From Chloroflexota bacterium (GTDB taxonomy: Bacteria; Chloroflexota; Anaerolineae; Anaerolineales; UBA11579): a stretch of DNA of 64,000 nt. The notes under the pieces are model-generated. The model was given only the letters and a program-made list of their open reading frames with translations. It was not told where the DNA came from and did not search any database. The position numbers and the translations under genes were made by a program. Positions 50,755 through 60,069 of this stretch are shown here, in pieces (positions within the stretch are counted from its first letter, which is position 1; each line of letters starts with the position of its first letter). The stretch covers positions 1 to 64,000 of the forward strand of contig JACPVG010000006.1 in NCBI GenBank assembly GCA_016191875.1, given 5' to 3'.

Positions 50755-52241
50755 TTCGATAGTCGCCCAGTTCTCTCACCCAATTTGCGAACTCTATCGG
50801 CCAGCCTATCTGTTAGCATTCCCGCATGGAAGCGCCACTGCCAGTTCCCAGCCGGCGCGCTGGGGAAGTTCATTCGCCCCGCATCCCCCACCCCAAGGAA
50901 ATCTTGCATTTGGGCAAGTACTAGGCGCGCGGGCGAAGCCCATAATGCCTCGATCAGAGCCCAATGAATCTCTTTGCCATCCGCCCCAAGATATTCTCTC
51001 GCAGTCTGCCGATTCTCTTCCGTCGCGTTCTGATACCAACCCACAGCGGTTTCATTATCGTGTGTACCCGTGTAGGCAACACAGTTTTCCGGGTACATGT
51101 GCGGAAGGAATTCGTGGTCAGGGTCCCCTGAAAACCCGAATTGAAGGATCTTCATCCCCGGGAACCCAAACTGTTCTCTCAGTTCGATCACGTCAGGCGT
51201 GATCTCGCCCAGATCCTCGGCGATGATGGGGAGTTTGCCCATATCCTGCTCAAGCGCAGCAAATAACGCAGCGCCCGGCCCGGGCACCCAACGCCCCCTG
51301 ACAGCCGTGAGTTCGCCGGCCGGCACCTCCCAGTAGCCAGCGAACCCCCGGAAGTGATCCAGCCGGATGACATCGACTGTGTTAAGCGCAGCCCTGACAC
51401 GCGCCTTCCACCAATCATAATCTCGCTCAGCCAGCTTTCCCCAGCGATAGATTGGATTTCCCCAAAGCTGGCCGAACTTGGAGAAATAATCTGGCGGGAC
51501 GCCAGCCAGTACCGTTGGCTTCCCCACGTCGTCGAGCTCAAACAGTTCCGGGTTTCCCCAGACATCCGAGCTATCATGAGCCACGTAGATCGGGATGTCG
51601 CCGATAATGCGGACGTTATTTGCGCGAGCGTACTCTCTCAGTTTCTTCCATTGCTGAAAGAAAAGGAACTGAATGAAACTATGCCGCATCACATCCGCGG
51701 CATTCTTGTCTCCAAAGTTCGAGAGCGCCTGGGCGTCGCGTTCGCGAAATTCTGGCGGCCAATCGACCCAGGGTGCACCGCCGAATTTTTCCTTGAGTGC
51801 AATAAATACAGCGTAATCCGCCAGCCAACTTCGTTCATCTTTCACGAAGGATTCGAATTCTTCTTGCAACAATCGCCTGGCGTGGAAGTTTGAATAGGCG
51901 ATATTGAGCAATTGCGTCTTCCATGGAATCACTGCGCCAAAGTCCACTCGGTCAGCATGAAAGTCTGGGTGATTCGCCAGGTCCGCTCTGCTGATGAGCC
52001 CATCTTCATGTAGCGCTTCAGGACTAATGATGTAAGGATTGCCAGCGAATGCCGAGAAGCTCTGATATGGCGAGTCGCCATAGCCAGTTGGGTTCAAGGG
52101 CAGGACCTGCCACAAACCCATGCCGCTTGCTGAGAGAAAGTCGATGAACTCAAAAGCATTTGGCCCAATGTCGCCGATGCCGAATTTCCCCGGAAAGCTC
52201 GTCGGATGGACTAGTATACCGCCAGAACGATCTGAATTCAT
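50751..52241 (-). CDS. malQ: 4-alpha-glucanotransferase (amylomaltase)
   Basis: A 496-residue GH77 enzyme with typical blocks: LWQVLPLNPTGYGDSPYQSFSAFAGNPY, GDIPIYVAHDSSDVW, the nucleophile region VIRLDHFRGFAGYWEVPAGE, acid/base AEDLGEITPDV and YTGTHDNETAVGW. It moves glucan segments between alpha-1,4 chains in the cytosol. Its start overlaps the glgA stop (ATGA), and an AAGGGA site is present. Together with the GH13 enzyme and glycogen synthase it forms a glycogen metabolism operon. Confidence 0.96.
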   Translation of the reverse strand: MNSDRSGGILVHPTSFPGKFGIGDIGPNAFEFIDFLSASGMGLWQVLPLNPTGYGDSPYQSFSAFAGNPYIISPEALHEDGLISRADLANHPDFHADRVDFGAVIPWKTQLLNIAYSNFHARRLLQEEFESFVKDERSWLADYAVFIALKEKFGGAPWVDWPPEFRERDAQALSNFGDKNAADVMRHSFIQFLFFQQWKKLREYARANNVRIIGDIPIYVAHDSSDVWGNPELFELDDVGKPTVLAGVPPDYFSKFGQLWGNPIYRWGKLAERDYDWWKARVRAALNTVDVIRLDHFRGFAGYWEVPAGELTAVRGRWVPGPGAALFAALEQDMGKLPIIAEDLGEITPDVIELREQFGFPGMKILQFGFSGDPDHEFLPHMYPENCVAYTGTHDNETAVGWYQNATEENRQTAREYLGADGKEIHWALIEALWASPARLVLAQMQDFLGVGDAGRMNFPSAPAGNWQWRFHAGMLTDRLADRVRKLGERTGRLSN

Positions 52242-53734
52242 CGCACGTCCCTTGTTTGTTTACCTGCCATTCGATTCCGCTCCGCCTGCCGGATCGAGTG
52301 AATTTGCCGATAGAGGTCAAGGTAAAGTCGGGCGGATGCACGCCACGAGAAGTCCTGTTTCATCGCGTTGCGTTGCATACGCTTCCAGGTCTTCTTGTCC
52401 TTATAGACCCGCAATGCCCTGCGCATTCCTTCGCTGAATTCAGGCTCTGACATGCCGGGGACAAGAAACCCTGTCCCGTCGCCCCCATTCCCGTCGTCAA
52501 CAATCGTGTCCGTGAGCCCACCCGCGGCTCGCGCGATCGGCAGACAGCCGTAGCGCATTCCAAACATCTGTGTCAGCCCGCAAGGCTCATAACGGCTTGG
52601 GATGAGTAGCGCATCTGCGCCCGCGTAGATTCGGTGTGCCAGCGGGCCGTCATACGTCAGGATCGCTCGCGCTCGATCCGGGTACTGCCTGCAGAATTCA
52701 AGGATCGCGGCTTCCAGTGCAGGGTCGCCGGTGCCCAGGAAAACGACGCTCCAGGCAAGATCAAGGGACAGCACCAGTGCCGCCAGAGCGACATCCACTC
52801 CCTTTTGAACATCGATGCGGCCGATCATTGCCAGCAGGGGGACTGCCGCGCTTGCTCCCAAACCCAACTCCGCCTGCAGGGCAAGCTTGTTCTTGGCGCG
52901 GTCGGCAAGCCTCGACAGATCGAACCGGTGGGCGAGATACGCGTCAGTGGTAGGGTTCCAACTCTCGGTGTCTATGCCATTCAGGATGCCTGACAGATCG
53001 TCGCGCCGCGCCGTCAGCAAAGGATCCAGACCCGCCCCATGATCGTGAGTCAGAATTTCCCAGGCATAGCCTGGAGATACTGTGTTAACCTTATCTGCGG
53101 CCGAGATTCCCAGAGCCAGGGGAAAGCCGCGCGCCCATTCCGGAACGCATGGGTCGGCGCTCAGCGGAAGATCGAATTCTGGCAGCGCCGACTCGGCGCC
53201 CTGGCCCTGATACGGCAGGTTGTGTATCGTCTGGAGACTCCCGGTCTCGGTCCAAAACGGCTCCGAGCCGTAGCGCTGTTTCAGAGCGTAGACCGCAAAC
53301 GCGGTGTGCCAATCATTGGCGTGGATGATATCCGGCCGCCAGCCAATCTGTCGACAGAACTCGAGCGCCGCCAGCGAAAAGAACAAGTACTTGGGGCCGT
53401 CGGCCGCAGCGCTTGGCCGATACACTGGCCCGTCCGGATCGATCCCATCCCCAGAGACAAAATACACCGGGGAACCACTGGCCACGGTTTCATACACTTG
53501 CACCTTCCATTCGCGTGTATAGCCTAGCATGCCAAAGCTTGCAATCAGCCTTAGTCCAAGATCGCGCGAATCGAAACCTCCATGCAACGGGAGCATCAAA
53601 CGGACGTCGGGTTCTGCAGGCAGGGCGCGCAGAGCATCTGGAAGGGAACCGGCCACATCTCCGAGGCCACCCACCTTCATGAACGGGCTGGCCTCAGCCG
53701 CGAGAAAAAGCACTGACAGTTTTCGTTCGCTCAC
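52238..53734 (-). CDS. glgA: Glycogen synthase
   Basis: A 498-residue GT5 glycogen synthase. The ADP-glucose-binding KVGGL motif (ASPFMKVGGLGDVAGSLPDAL) and the C-terminal PSRYEPCGLTQMFGMRYGCLPIARAAGGLTDTI block with its catalytic Glu are present. It extends alpha-1,4-glucan from ADP-glucose. The start is GTG, overlapping the GH13 stop by 4 bases (GTGA), and its stop overlaps malQ by 4 bases. No glgC or glgB is in the window. Confidence 0.95.
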   Translation of the reverse strand: MSERKLSVLFLAAEASPFMKVGGLGDVAGSLPDALRALPAEPDVRLMLPLHGGFDSRDLGLRLIASFGMLGYTREWKVQVYETVASGSPVYFVSGDGIDPDGPVYRPSAAADGPKYLFFSLAALEFCRQIGWRPDIIHANDWHTAFAVYALKQRYGSEPFWTETGSLQTIHNLPYQGQGAESALPEFDLPLSADPCVPEWARGFPLALGISAADKVNTVSPGYAWEILTHDHGAGLDPLLTARRDDLSGILNGIDTESWNPTTDAYLAHRFDLSRLADRAKNKLALQAELGLGASAAVPLLAMIGRIDVQKGVDVALAALVLSLDLAWSVVFLGTGDPALEAAILEFCRQYPDRARAILTYDGPLAHRIYAGADALLIPSRYEPCGLTQMFGMRYGCLPIARAAGGLTDTIVDDGNGGDGTGFLVPGMSEPEFSEGMRRALRVYKDKKTWKRMQRNAMKQDFSWRASARLYLDLYRQIHSIRQAERNRMAGKQTRDVR

Positions 53735-56700
53735 GGTCCGGCCAAACCCTCGAGGAATTTCCCAACCTGAAATTCTGAATGTTCTAGAGCCCTCAGGAGT
53801 CGCTTATGGACCGCGTACAGCTTGGCGACTCTGACGGCGACCTCTTCCCAAGGCTGCGATTCCACTACCCGAAGAACTTCAAGCACAAACACGAGCGACA
53901 GCCAGCCTTCCATGCGCTCCTCGCTGAACCAGGTCTTTCCGAAGAAGTCGTTCACCCCCAATGCGCGCTGGATGGCGGGATCCTCAAACCAGCGCCCAAC
54001 CGCGGCCAGCGATTTCTTCGACATGCGTCCCTTCCCACCCCAGGGCATCCAATCCGTGAGGCAAATCAACCCCTCACACAGTTCGGAAAGCGACTCAGCT
54101 TCTTGCGGACTAGAACCACTGTCAAGCGCGCATTTCATCACGCCTCTGCTCCAACCGTAATAGCGATACCAGGCCTGCCTGTCCGCAGTCGAGCGGAGAC
54201 CTTGGGCAGCCTCCTCCAGTGATTGCAATACGTTGACCGACAACATCGCCAGCCAGACCGGTCTTTCGGTCAGCCGCTCCTTGATCCACCTCGTGGCCGC
54301 AGCGTAGTTTCGCGATCCGGGCAGAGGGTGGAGCGAGTTCAGTCGGGGCATATCAATCAAATGCTTGAGCCGCTTAACAATCTTCTCGGCTGTGCCCGCA
54401 GATATCTGCCCGCCGCCATGACTGGAAAACGCGGCGATCAGCTGGTAAATACCCGCGACGATTCGTTGAATCGGCTCATCCTGAATGTTGAGGGGTTGGT
54501 TTCCGAGCGCAGCATCGGCCAAGTAATTGATCGCCATAGGGTTTGCCAGATCGGCGAATCTCCCAATGAGCGACTCTCTCTCAAGTTCCAGCAAGGCCTG
54601 CGCAATCGAAGGCACCCCCCGGCCATTCGTCTGCTCACACAGAAGCCCGTAGGGCTCGCTCACCGTCGGTTGAATGACCCTGAAATCATGCAGCACTCGC
54701 GTCTCGTAGGCCTCCAGCTCAAAACCCAACCCGGACCTCACAACCTCTTCATAGCTCCAAACATACTCCAGTCCTGATACCATATCTGCAGCCACCAGGT
54801 ATGCAGCCGGAAAGTCTGCCAAGCCCAGGTCAGCCGCAAATTGCGTGGAACGCAGATCCCCGGAAGCATCTTTGAAGGCAACTGACTGCCTGATTTTAGC
54901 TCGGACGTGTGCATAACGATTGTGGAAGAGCACAAGATGGGCATCGCCACCACGCCCGTTCAGGTAGGCAAATACATCTTCTTCCACCTTACCGCCTGAG
55001 GTAACCGCATCGTAGAAACGAAAACTGGCTGTCCCGGCGAACAGGCTGCGCTTGCGGAAGAGAGGGAAAATCTGCCTTGCATGCTCCGCAATCAAGTTTG
55101 GGTCTTCGTTCTCGGTGCGCCTTGGGCGGCGAAATTCCATCCCGTATTTTTCGGAAAACCCCTCGAGCTGTCCATGGCCGACCATAGGCAGCCCCGGCAA
55201 AGTTGCCATCAGGGTCGCAACGCCAAAATACTTTGCGCCGGTTCCAAATTGCTCACGGGCGGTTTCTTCATCCGGGTTGTTCAGGAAGTTCACAAATCGC
55301 TTGAGGACTTCCGGGTTGTACGCCAGGGTGTTCTTTATCGCCGCGCGATACTCGCGGTTACGTTCGTCCCGCAGCATGTGCATGAATGCGCTGTTGTACA
55401 CGCGGTGCAGTCCCAACGTGCGCACAAAGTAGCCTTCCATCATCCAGAATGCTTCAGCAAGCAGGAGCGTGTCGGGTGCCTCAGCCGCCACTCGCTCCAC
55501 GACTTCTCGCCAGAACTCAACTGGGATGAGTTCATCGAACTGTTTGCGGGGCATCCCACGTCCGGCACGTGAAGGAATGGCCCCGCCTGTTCCCGGCTCG
55601 GGGAACCACAGGCGCTGGATGTGCTTCTTGGCAAGCGTCATAGCGGCATCGAAACGGATGATGGGAAACTCGCGGGCCACAGCCACTATCATCCGAATAA
55701 CAGCCTCGCGCACTTCGGGCAGAAGATAGTTTAGCTGGGCTGTGTCATTCCAGGGCATGCTGGTTCCATCGTTGCCATGATAGATGTACTGGCGGGCGCC
55801 TGTCCGGTTGTCGACTCTCAGGAAGACGACGGATGCATCGGAGCGCTGATAATAATGGTCTTCAAGAAATATGCTCGCACGGGCGTCATCGCTCAGGTTC
55901 ACCCCATTGAACGAGTAGGTCGGATATGGGGATTCAGGCAGGCTAAGGAAGCGATCAGGGTGTTCGATCACCCAGCGCGAGTCGATGCCCATGTGGTTGG
56001 GGACCATGTCGCTTGCCAGCCGGATTCCCCTCTGCCCGGCACGCCAGCGAAGATTTGCGAGAGCCTCAAACCCCCCAAGATCACTCGCGATGACATAATC
56101 CAGGAGCGAATAAGCCGATGCTTCTGCGTCGTCATCACCCATTATGCGCTTGATCTTCCGGGAAGCCGGGCTTCGCTCCCAAAGTCCGATGAGCCATAAC
56201 CCGCTAATGCCGAAGCCCGCCAGCCGATCCAGTTCGGCATCCGGAATCTCGTCCAGCCTGCGAATTTCGCGGCCGTAGGATTCCGACAACTGTGCCAGCC
56301 AGACGTACGTGTTCTTAGCGATCAGTACCAAGCCGGCCATCCATTCGCGATCCACGCTGAACCGTTCCTCCTGGGCATCTGGAGTGATCCAACCGCCGGG
56401 CTCGGTCGGCCCCGGCCCGCCAAAGGCCGACTTATGCTCTTCCGCCAGAACATCCAGGCCGGTCAGCAGTTGGTTGCGCAGATCGCCAAGCAAATGCCCC
56501 CAGGTCTCAAGGATGTAGGTCAACTGGTCTCTCAACGAGTCGGGAAAGAGGCGGGCCGGCGCCAGCAGCACCGCCGCCAGGTTCGCCAGCATCCCCGCCA
56601 GCGGTAGTTCCCGGGATTCGGCCGCTTCGATGTCCTCTCCCAGAAGCCGCCGAAACCAGGCGCGTTCCGAGAATCGAGAGATATCCAAAAGCTCCAGGCA

Positions 56701-57207
56701 GGCGCCGACCGCGGGGTTGCGGTTAGCAAGTGAGATCAGGAACGCCTCCTGGAGCGCCCGCGCCAGATTGGCCTCCTCGCCCGGCTCGCCCTGGATGAAG
56801 TCATCCAGGGTCTGGTCGCCGCGGAATATCGATGCCAGCGGAAACTCGCCGAGGAAACCGAATATTTCACCGTCGATTGCGGCGGCGTCGACTTCCCCCG
56901 GCAACACCATCTTCTGTGGGTTGAACAGTTGGATGCCAAGTTCCGCCTCATGATGCCGGAGAATCGCCCGCCAGACTAGATGGATGACGCCAATTGCATA
57001 GATATCGCCCGCTCGAACTACACTACTAGAATCATCATTCTGCACTGGGTTCTGATTCATCCTGGCAGCGAGTTCCTGCACGGCATCCAGGCCGGCTTCA
57101 ATAGAGCCCTCCCCCAGTGCAAACAACTCGCGCGCGAAACGATAGCGCTTGCGCGCCTCGACGCTGATCAGCCATTCCAACTGCTTCTCGGTCTCTTCGC
57201 TCGCCAC
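53731..57207 (-). CDS. Large GH13-family glucan-active enzyme with altered motif IV
   Basis: A 1158-residue protein, far longer than usual alpha-amylases. The N-terminal 300 residues are helical and unassigned. The GH13 barrel follows with motif I DMVPNH, motif II IIRFDAAMTL (nucleophile Asp) and motif III LLLAEAFWMM (acid/base Glu). Motif IV reads FLNNPDEETA where NHD is usual, so the conserved His is replaced by Pro while the Asp is kept. About 350 further residues follow the barrel. Start is GTG 57207. Its place at the head of the glgA-malQ operon suggests a branching, debranching or maltosyl-transfer role in glycogen metabolism. Exact activity is uncertain. Confidence 0.85.
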   Translation of the reverse strand: MASEETEKQLEWLISVEARKRYRFARELFALGEGSIEAGLDAVQELAARMNQNPVQNDDSSSVVRAGDIYAIGVIHLVWRAILRHHEAELGIQLFNPQKMVLPGEVDAAAIDGEIFGFLGEFPLASIFRGDQTLDDFIQGEPGEEANLARALQEAFLISLANRNPAVGACLELLDISRFSERAWFRRLLGEDIEAAESRELPLAGMLANLAAVLLAPARLFPDSLRDQLTYILETWGHLLGDLRNQLLTGLDVLAEEHKSAFGGPGPTEPGGWITPDAQEERFSVDREWMAGLVLIAKNTYVWLAQLSESYGREIRRLDEIPDAELDRLAGFGISGLWLIGLWERSPASRKIKRIMGDDDAEASAYSLLDYVIASDLGGFEALANLRWRAGQRGIRLASDMVPNHMGIDSRWVIEHPDRFLSLPESPYPTYSFNGVNLSDDARASIFLEDHYYQRSDASVVFLRVDNRTGARQYIYHGNDGTSMPWNDTAQLNYLLPEVREAVIRMIVAVAREFPIIRFDAAMTLAKKHIQRLWFPEPGTGGAIPSRAGRGMPRKQFDELIPVEFWREVVERVAAEAPDTLLLAEAFWMMEGYFVRTLGLHRVYNSAFMHMLRDERNREYRAAIKNTLAYNPEVLKRFVNFLNNPDEETAREQFGTGAKYFGVATLMATLPGLPMVGHGQLEGFSEKYGMEFRRPRRTENEDPNLIAEHARQIFPLFRKRSLFAGTASFRFYDAVTSGGKVEEDVFAYLNGRGGDAHLVLFHNRYAHVRAKIRQSVAFKDASGDLRSTQFAADLGLADFPAAYLVAADMVSGLEYVWSYEEVVRSGLGFELEAYETRVLHDFRVIQPTVSEPYGLLCEQTNGRGVPSIAQALLELERESLIGRFADLANPMAINYLADAALGNQPLNIQDEPIQRIVAGIYQLIAAFSSHGGGQISAGTAEKIVKRLKHLIDMPRLNSLHPLPGSRNYAAATRWIKERLTERPVWLAMLSVNVLQSLEEAAQGLRSTADRQAWYRYYGWSRGVMKCALDSGSSPQEAESLSELCEGLICLTDWMPWGGKGRMSKKSLAAVGRWFEDPAIQRALGVNDFFGKTWFSEERMEGWLSLVFVLEVLRVVESQPWEEVAVRVAKLYAVHKRLLRALEHSEFQVGKFLEGLAGP

Positions 57208-57343
57208 GACTGGTTCCGTGCCTCTGTTGCTTGCGCGAAATCTGGGTCAACGTCATTTTACACCTTATGAATTCTCGGTCCTGGGCTCTGGCAGAAAAAC
57301 GCCTGTGATAAACTGATTTCGCTCCGGGTGAGCCTTCATTCTG

Positions 57344-58357
57344 ATGTCTGCACTAGATGCCATTACCGACGCACCTGGAATCCTGGTGGGCCAAGCCCAA
57401 GACCAGGAAGCCCTCACCGGCTGCACGGTGATCCTGTGTGAGCGTGGTGCCATAGCAGGAATTGACCAACGCGGCGGTGCACCAGGCACGCGCGAGACCG
57501 ATGCTCTCTCTCCCATCAACCTTGTCCAGCAGGTCCATGCAGTTCTTCTTGCCGGAGGCTCAGCCTTCGGGCTGGATGCCGCGGCCGGAGTAATGCGCTA
57601 TCTCCGTGAGAAGGGAATCGGGTATAAGGCAGGTCCGGCCAGGGTTCCCATCGTCCCGGCCGCGATACTCTTCGATCTTGGAATTGGTCGGCCAGATGTC
57701 TTCCCAGATGCGGAAATGGCTTATGCAGCCTGCCAGTCCGCCTCCCAGAAAACTCCTTTGCAGGGAAACTACGGAGCAGGCACGGGAGCAACCATCGGCA
57801 AGATTCTTGGTCCAGGGCGAGCCACCAAATCCGGTATCGGGACCGCAAGCATTCGCCTCCGCGGCGGAGGGCGCGTCGGGGCCATCCTCGCTATCAACGC
57901 ATTTGGCGATGTGGTTGATCCGAAGTCTGGGAACATCCTTGCAGGCGTACGTACCCGTCAATCTGGAACGCGAAAAATACAGGCTGAGGAAGGCGACGCT
58001 TGGGCAGATACTCTCAGCATCATGAAGTCAGGCACTCGGACCTTGAGGATGAAAGCGACAGTTCAGACAAATACGGTTGTCGGGGTAGTGGCCACGAATG
58101 CGCGGCTCACCAAGCCTGAAGCCACCAGGGTCGCACGAATGGCCCAGGTCGGCCTTGCCCGCGTTATCCGGCCGGCAAATACAATGCTGGATGGCGATAC
58201 GCTTTTCGCTTTGTCGACAGGCGACAAGCAGGTGGACGTGAATGTCGTCGGCGCGCTGGCGGCGGAAGTGGTGGCTTCTGCAATTCTGAATGCCGTCAGA
58301 TTTGCCCGTTCGGCGGGCGGCATCCCTGCCGCCGATATCGGGCCAGGCAACGGGTGA
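57344..58357 (+). CDS. P1 family (DmpA-like, S58) N-terminal nucleophile aminopeptidase
   Basis: A 337-residue protein of the DmpA/P1 family: ILVGQAQD, GCTVILCERGAIAGIDQRGGAPGTRETD, LAGGSAFGLDAAAGVMRYL, and the self-cleavage region VQTNTVVGVVATNARLTKPEATRVARMAQ. Family members cleave themselves before a Ser/Thr nucleophile and act as D-aminopeptidases, beta-aminopeptidases or amidases. No signal peptide is present, so it is cytosolic. Start ATG 57344 lacks a clear ribosome site; a TGTGATAAA sequence lies some 30 bases upstream. Confidence 0.87.
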   Translation: MSALDAITDAPGILVGQAQDQEALTGCTVILCERGAIAGIDQRGGAPGTRETDALSPINLVQQVHAVLLAGGSAFGLDAAAGVMRYLREKGIGYKAGPARVPIVPAAILFDLGIGRPDVFPDAEMAYAACQSASQKTPLQGNYGAGTGATIGKILGPGRATKSGIGTASIRLRGGGRVGAILAINAFGDVVDPKSGNILAGVRTRQSGTRKIQAEEGDAWADTLSIMKSGTRTLRMKATVQTNTVVGVVATNARLTKPEATRVARMAQVGLARVIRPANTMLDGDTLFALSTGDKQVDVNVVGALAAEVVASAILNAVRFARSAGGIPAADIGPGNG

Positions 58358-58396
58358 CCGTCAGAGACGCTGGAACTCCGCTTATTTGCCCCTTCT

Positions 58397-58765
58397 TCAA
58401 CTTTCGCGACCCATCGCCGGCAACGTGGGCAGCATCTCGACGAATTTGGATCTGGCAAAGACGTGATCCGCGCCTGCGTCCAATGCGGTCTTGAAGTCAT
58501 TGGTTCGCTTATGTGAACCGAAGGCGACAATGAACGCTTCCGGCGAACGCAACCGGACTTCGTTCAACAATCCTGCCCACTCCCCCATTGAATTCATATC
58601 GACGATCCATACGCCAGAATGTTGCTCTTCGGCGGCAATGATGAGTGCATCCGGTACAGAACACGTGTACACTTCATAGCCCGCGCTTTCGAAGACGGAC
58701 TCTATCCGTACCTGAAAGTATAGATCATCCCCTACGATCATCGCCTTTGGTCTTTCTGCTTCCAT
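58397..58765 (-). CDS. Stand-alone receiver-like domain protein
   Basis: A 122-residue protein resembling a CheY-type receiver. It has an acidic pair (AMIVGDDLYFQ), candidate phosphoacceptor Asp (VWIVDMNSMGEW), a Ser switch (IVAFGSHK) and a Lys near the end (VFARSKFVEM). The order fits, but the sequence is divergent and no output domain follows. A TAAGAT box ends 6 bases before the ATG, so it is probably leaderless. It is divergent from the YcaQ-like gene. Its kinase is unknown. Confidence 0.68.
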   Translation of the reverse strand: MEAERPKAMIVGDDLYFQVRIESVFESAGYEVYTCSVPDALIIAAEEQHSGVWIVDMNSMGEWAGLLNEVRLRSPEAFIVAFGSHKRTNDFKTALDAGADHVFARSKFVEMLPTLPAMGRES

Positions 58766-58771
58766 AGCTCA

Positions 58772-58777
58772 ATCTTA
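58772..58777 (-). promoter_or_regulatory. TAAGAT -10 box, leaderless start of the receiver gene
   Basis: ATCTTA on the + strand reads TAAGAT on the minus strand and ends 6 bases before the ATG at 58765. Confidence 0.4.
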
Positions 58778-58810
58778 CCAGAGGCGATCCACTTGACGAA
58801 CGTTTGTTCT

Positions 58811-58816
58811 TATACT
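58811..58816 (+). promoter_or_regulatory. TATACT -10 box, near-leaderless start of the YcaQ-like gene
   Basis: TATACT ends 11 bases before ATG 58828. A TTGACG lies upstream, but only 12 bases away, which is too close to be a normal -35. Confidence 0.45.
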
Positions 58817-58827
58817 AAACTTGCGCC

Positions 58828-60069
58828 ATGCCGCGCCTCACGCTAACCCCGCAGGTCGTAATCGACAAACCCACAGCACGTCGCTTCCTCTTGTTCCATC
58901 ACAATCTTCTGCCGCCCCGCTCGCTGGCGGGCAAGTCCGGGGTAAAGGCATTCTTTAAGCGCGTTGGCTGCATTCAGTATGACACCATCAATGTCGTCGG
59001 GCGGAACCCTGACCTCGTCCTGCAATCCCGGATAAGAGACTACACGCCCGGTCTTCTGGATGAGATGCTGTACCTGGAACGCTCACTGATCGACGGCTGG
59101 GATAAACTCGCTTCAATTTACCTGGTCAGGGACTGGCCGTATTTCCGCCGCCAGCGGGCGGCGATGTACCTGCACCAGCAAAAGCGCTCCAGCGAACCCA
59201 TCGCGCTGGAGCCCGCTGTGAAATCCCGAATCGCCGCCGAAGGGCCTTTGTCTTCTCTTGATTATGATGGCGAGGAGCACGGCAGCGTCCACTGGTTTTG
59301 GGGTTCCACCAAACTTGCCCGCGCAACCCTGGAGTTACTGTTTGCAAAGGGGGAACTCGGGATTCACCATAAAGTCGGAACGCGGAGAATCTTTGATCTT
59401 ATCGAAAACCTTCTGCCCGAAGAGCTTTTGGATGCTGATGATCCTAACCCCACATTTGAATCCTACCAGGATTGGCACATCGCCCGCCGGATTGGCAGTC
59501 TGGGAATCGCCGCGAATCGTTCGGGGGAGTTCTGGATGGGTATTCACAAGACAAAAGCCCCGGAGAGGGCGGAGAGCCTTCTGCGACTGTGTGAACAGGG
59601 CAAAATTCTCCCGCTTTCCGTTGATGGCGCGGCAACTGCCCCGTTGTTCGTCCGCACGCAAGATTGGGCAAAATTCACAGCCACTCAGGCGAATCCGTCT
59701 GCCGCTGCCGCATTTCTTGCCCCCCTCGATAATTTGATGTGGGATCGTAAGTTGATCGCGGAGATCTTCGACTTCCAATACACCTGGGAGGTCTATAAGC
59801 CGCCTCCGCAACGCGTCTATGGGTACTACGTCCTGCCGGTTCTCTATGGAAATCGTTTCATTGGCCGAATGGAAAGCAAGTTTGATCGGAAGACAAAGGC
59901 GCTGAGAATCCTGGGATGGTGGTGGGAGTCGGACGTAGTCGTTGAGGACGCCGTGGTCGCTGCTCTTCAGTCATGCTTCTCACAGTTCGGAAGTTACCTC
60001 GACTGCGAAACGTACGATTTCAGCCGAGTGCCGGAACTCCAAGCCCTACTGGGGTTTATTGACCGTTAA
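58828..60069 (+). CDS. YcaQ-family winged-helix protein (crosslink-repair DNA glycosylase type)
   Basis: A 413-residue protein of the HTH_42/YcaQ family. The QxD motif that marks the catalytic site in this glycosylase family appears as CIQYDTINVVGRNPDLVLQSR, followed by successive winged-helix units and FLAPLDNLMWDRKLIAEIFDFQYTWEVYKPPPQRVYGYYVLPVLYGNRFIGRMESKFDRK, a conserved C-terminal block. YcaQ and its AlkZ relatives open DNA interstrand crosslinks. The end overlaps the convergent substrate-binding protein gene by 4 bases. Confidence 0.87.
   Translation: MPRLTLTPQVVIDKPTARRFLLFHHNLLPPRSLAGKSGVKAFFKRVGCIQYDTINVVGRNPDLVLQSRIRDYTPGLLDEMLYLERSLIDGWDKLASIYLVRDWPYFRRQRAAMYLHQQKRSSEPIALEPAVKSRIAAEGPLSSLDYDGEEHGSVHWFWGSTKLARATLELLFAKGELGIHHKVGTRRIFDLIENLLPEELLDADDPNPTFESYQDWHIARRIGSLGIAANRSGEFWMGIHKTKAPERAESLLRLCEQGKILPLSVDGAATAPLFVRTQDWAKFTATQANPSAAAAFLAPLDNLMWDRKLIAEIFDFQYTWEVYKPPPQRVYGYYVLPVLYGNRFIGRMESKFDRKTKALRILGWWWESDVVVEDAVVAALQSCFSQFGSYLDCETYDFSRVPELQALLGFIDR

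Noticed and set aside
58793-58816. Consensus promoter TTGACG...TATACT for the YcaQ-like gene
   Set aside because: The spacer is only 12 bases, too short for a normal -35/-10 pair. Only the -10 box is kept.
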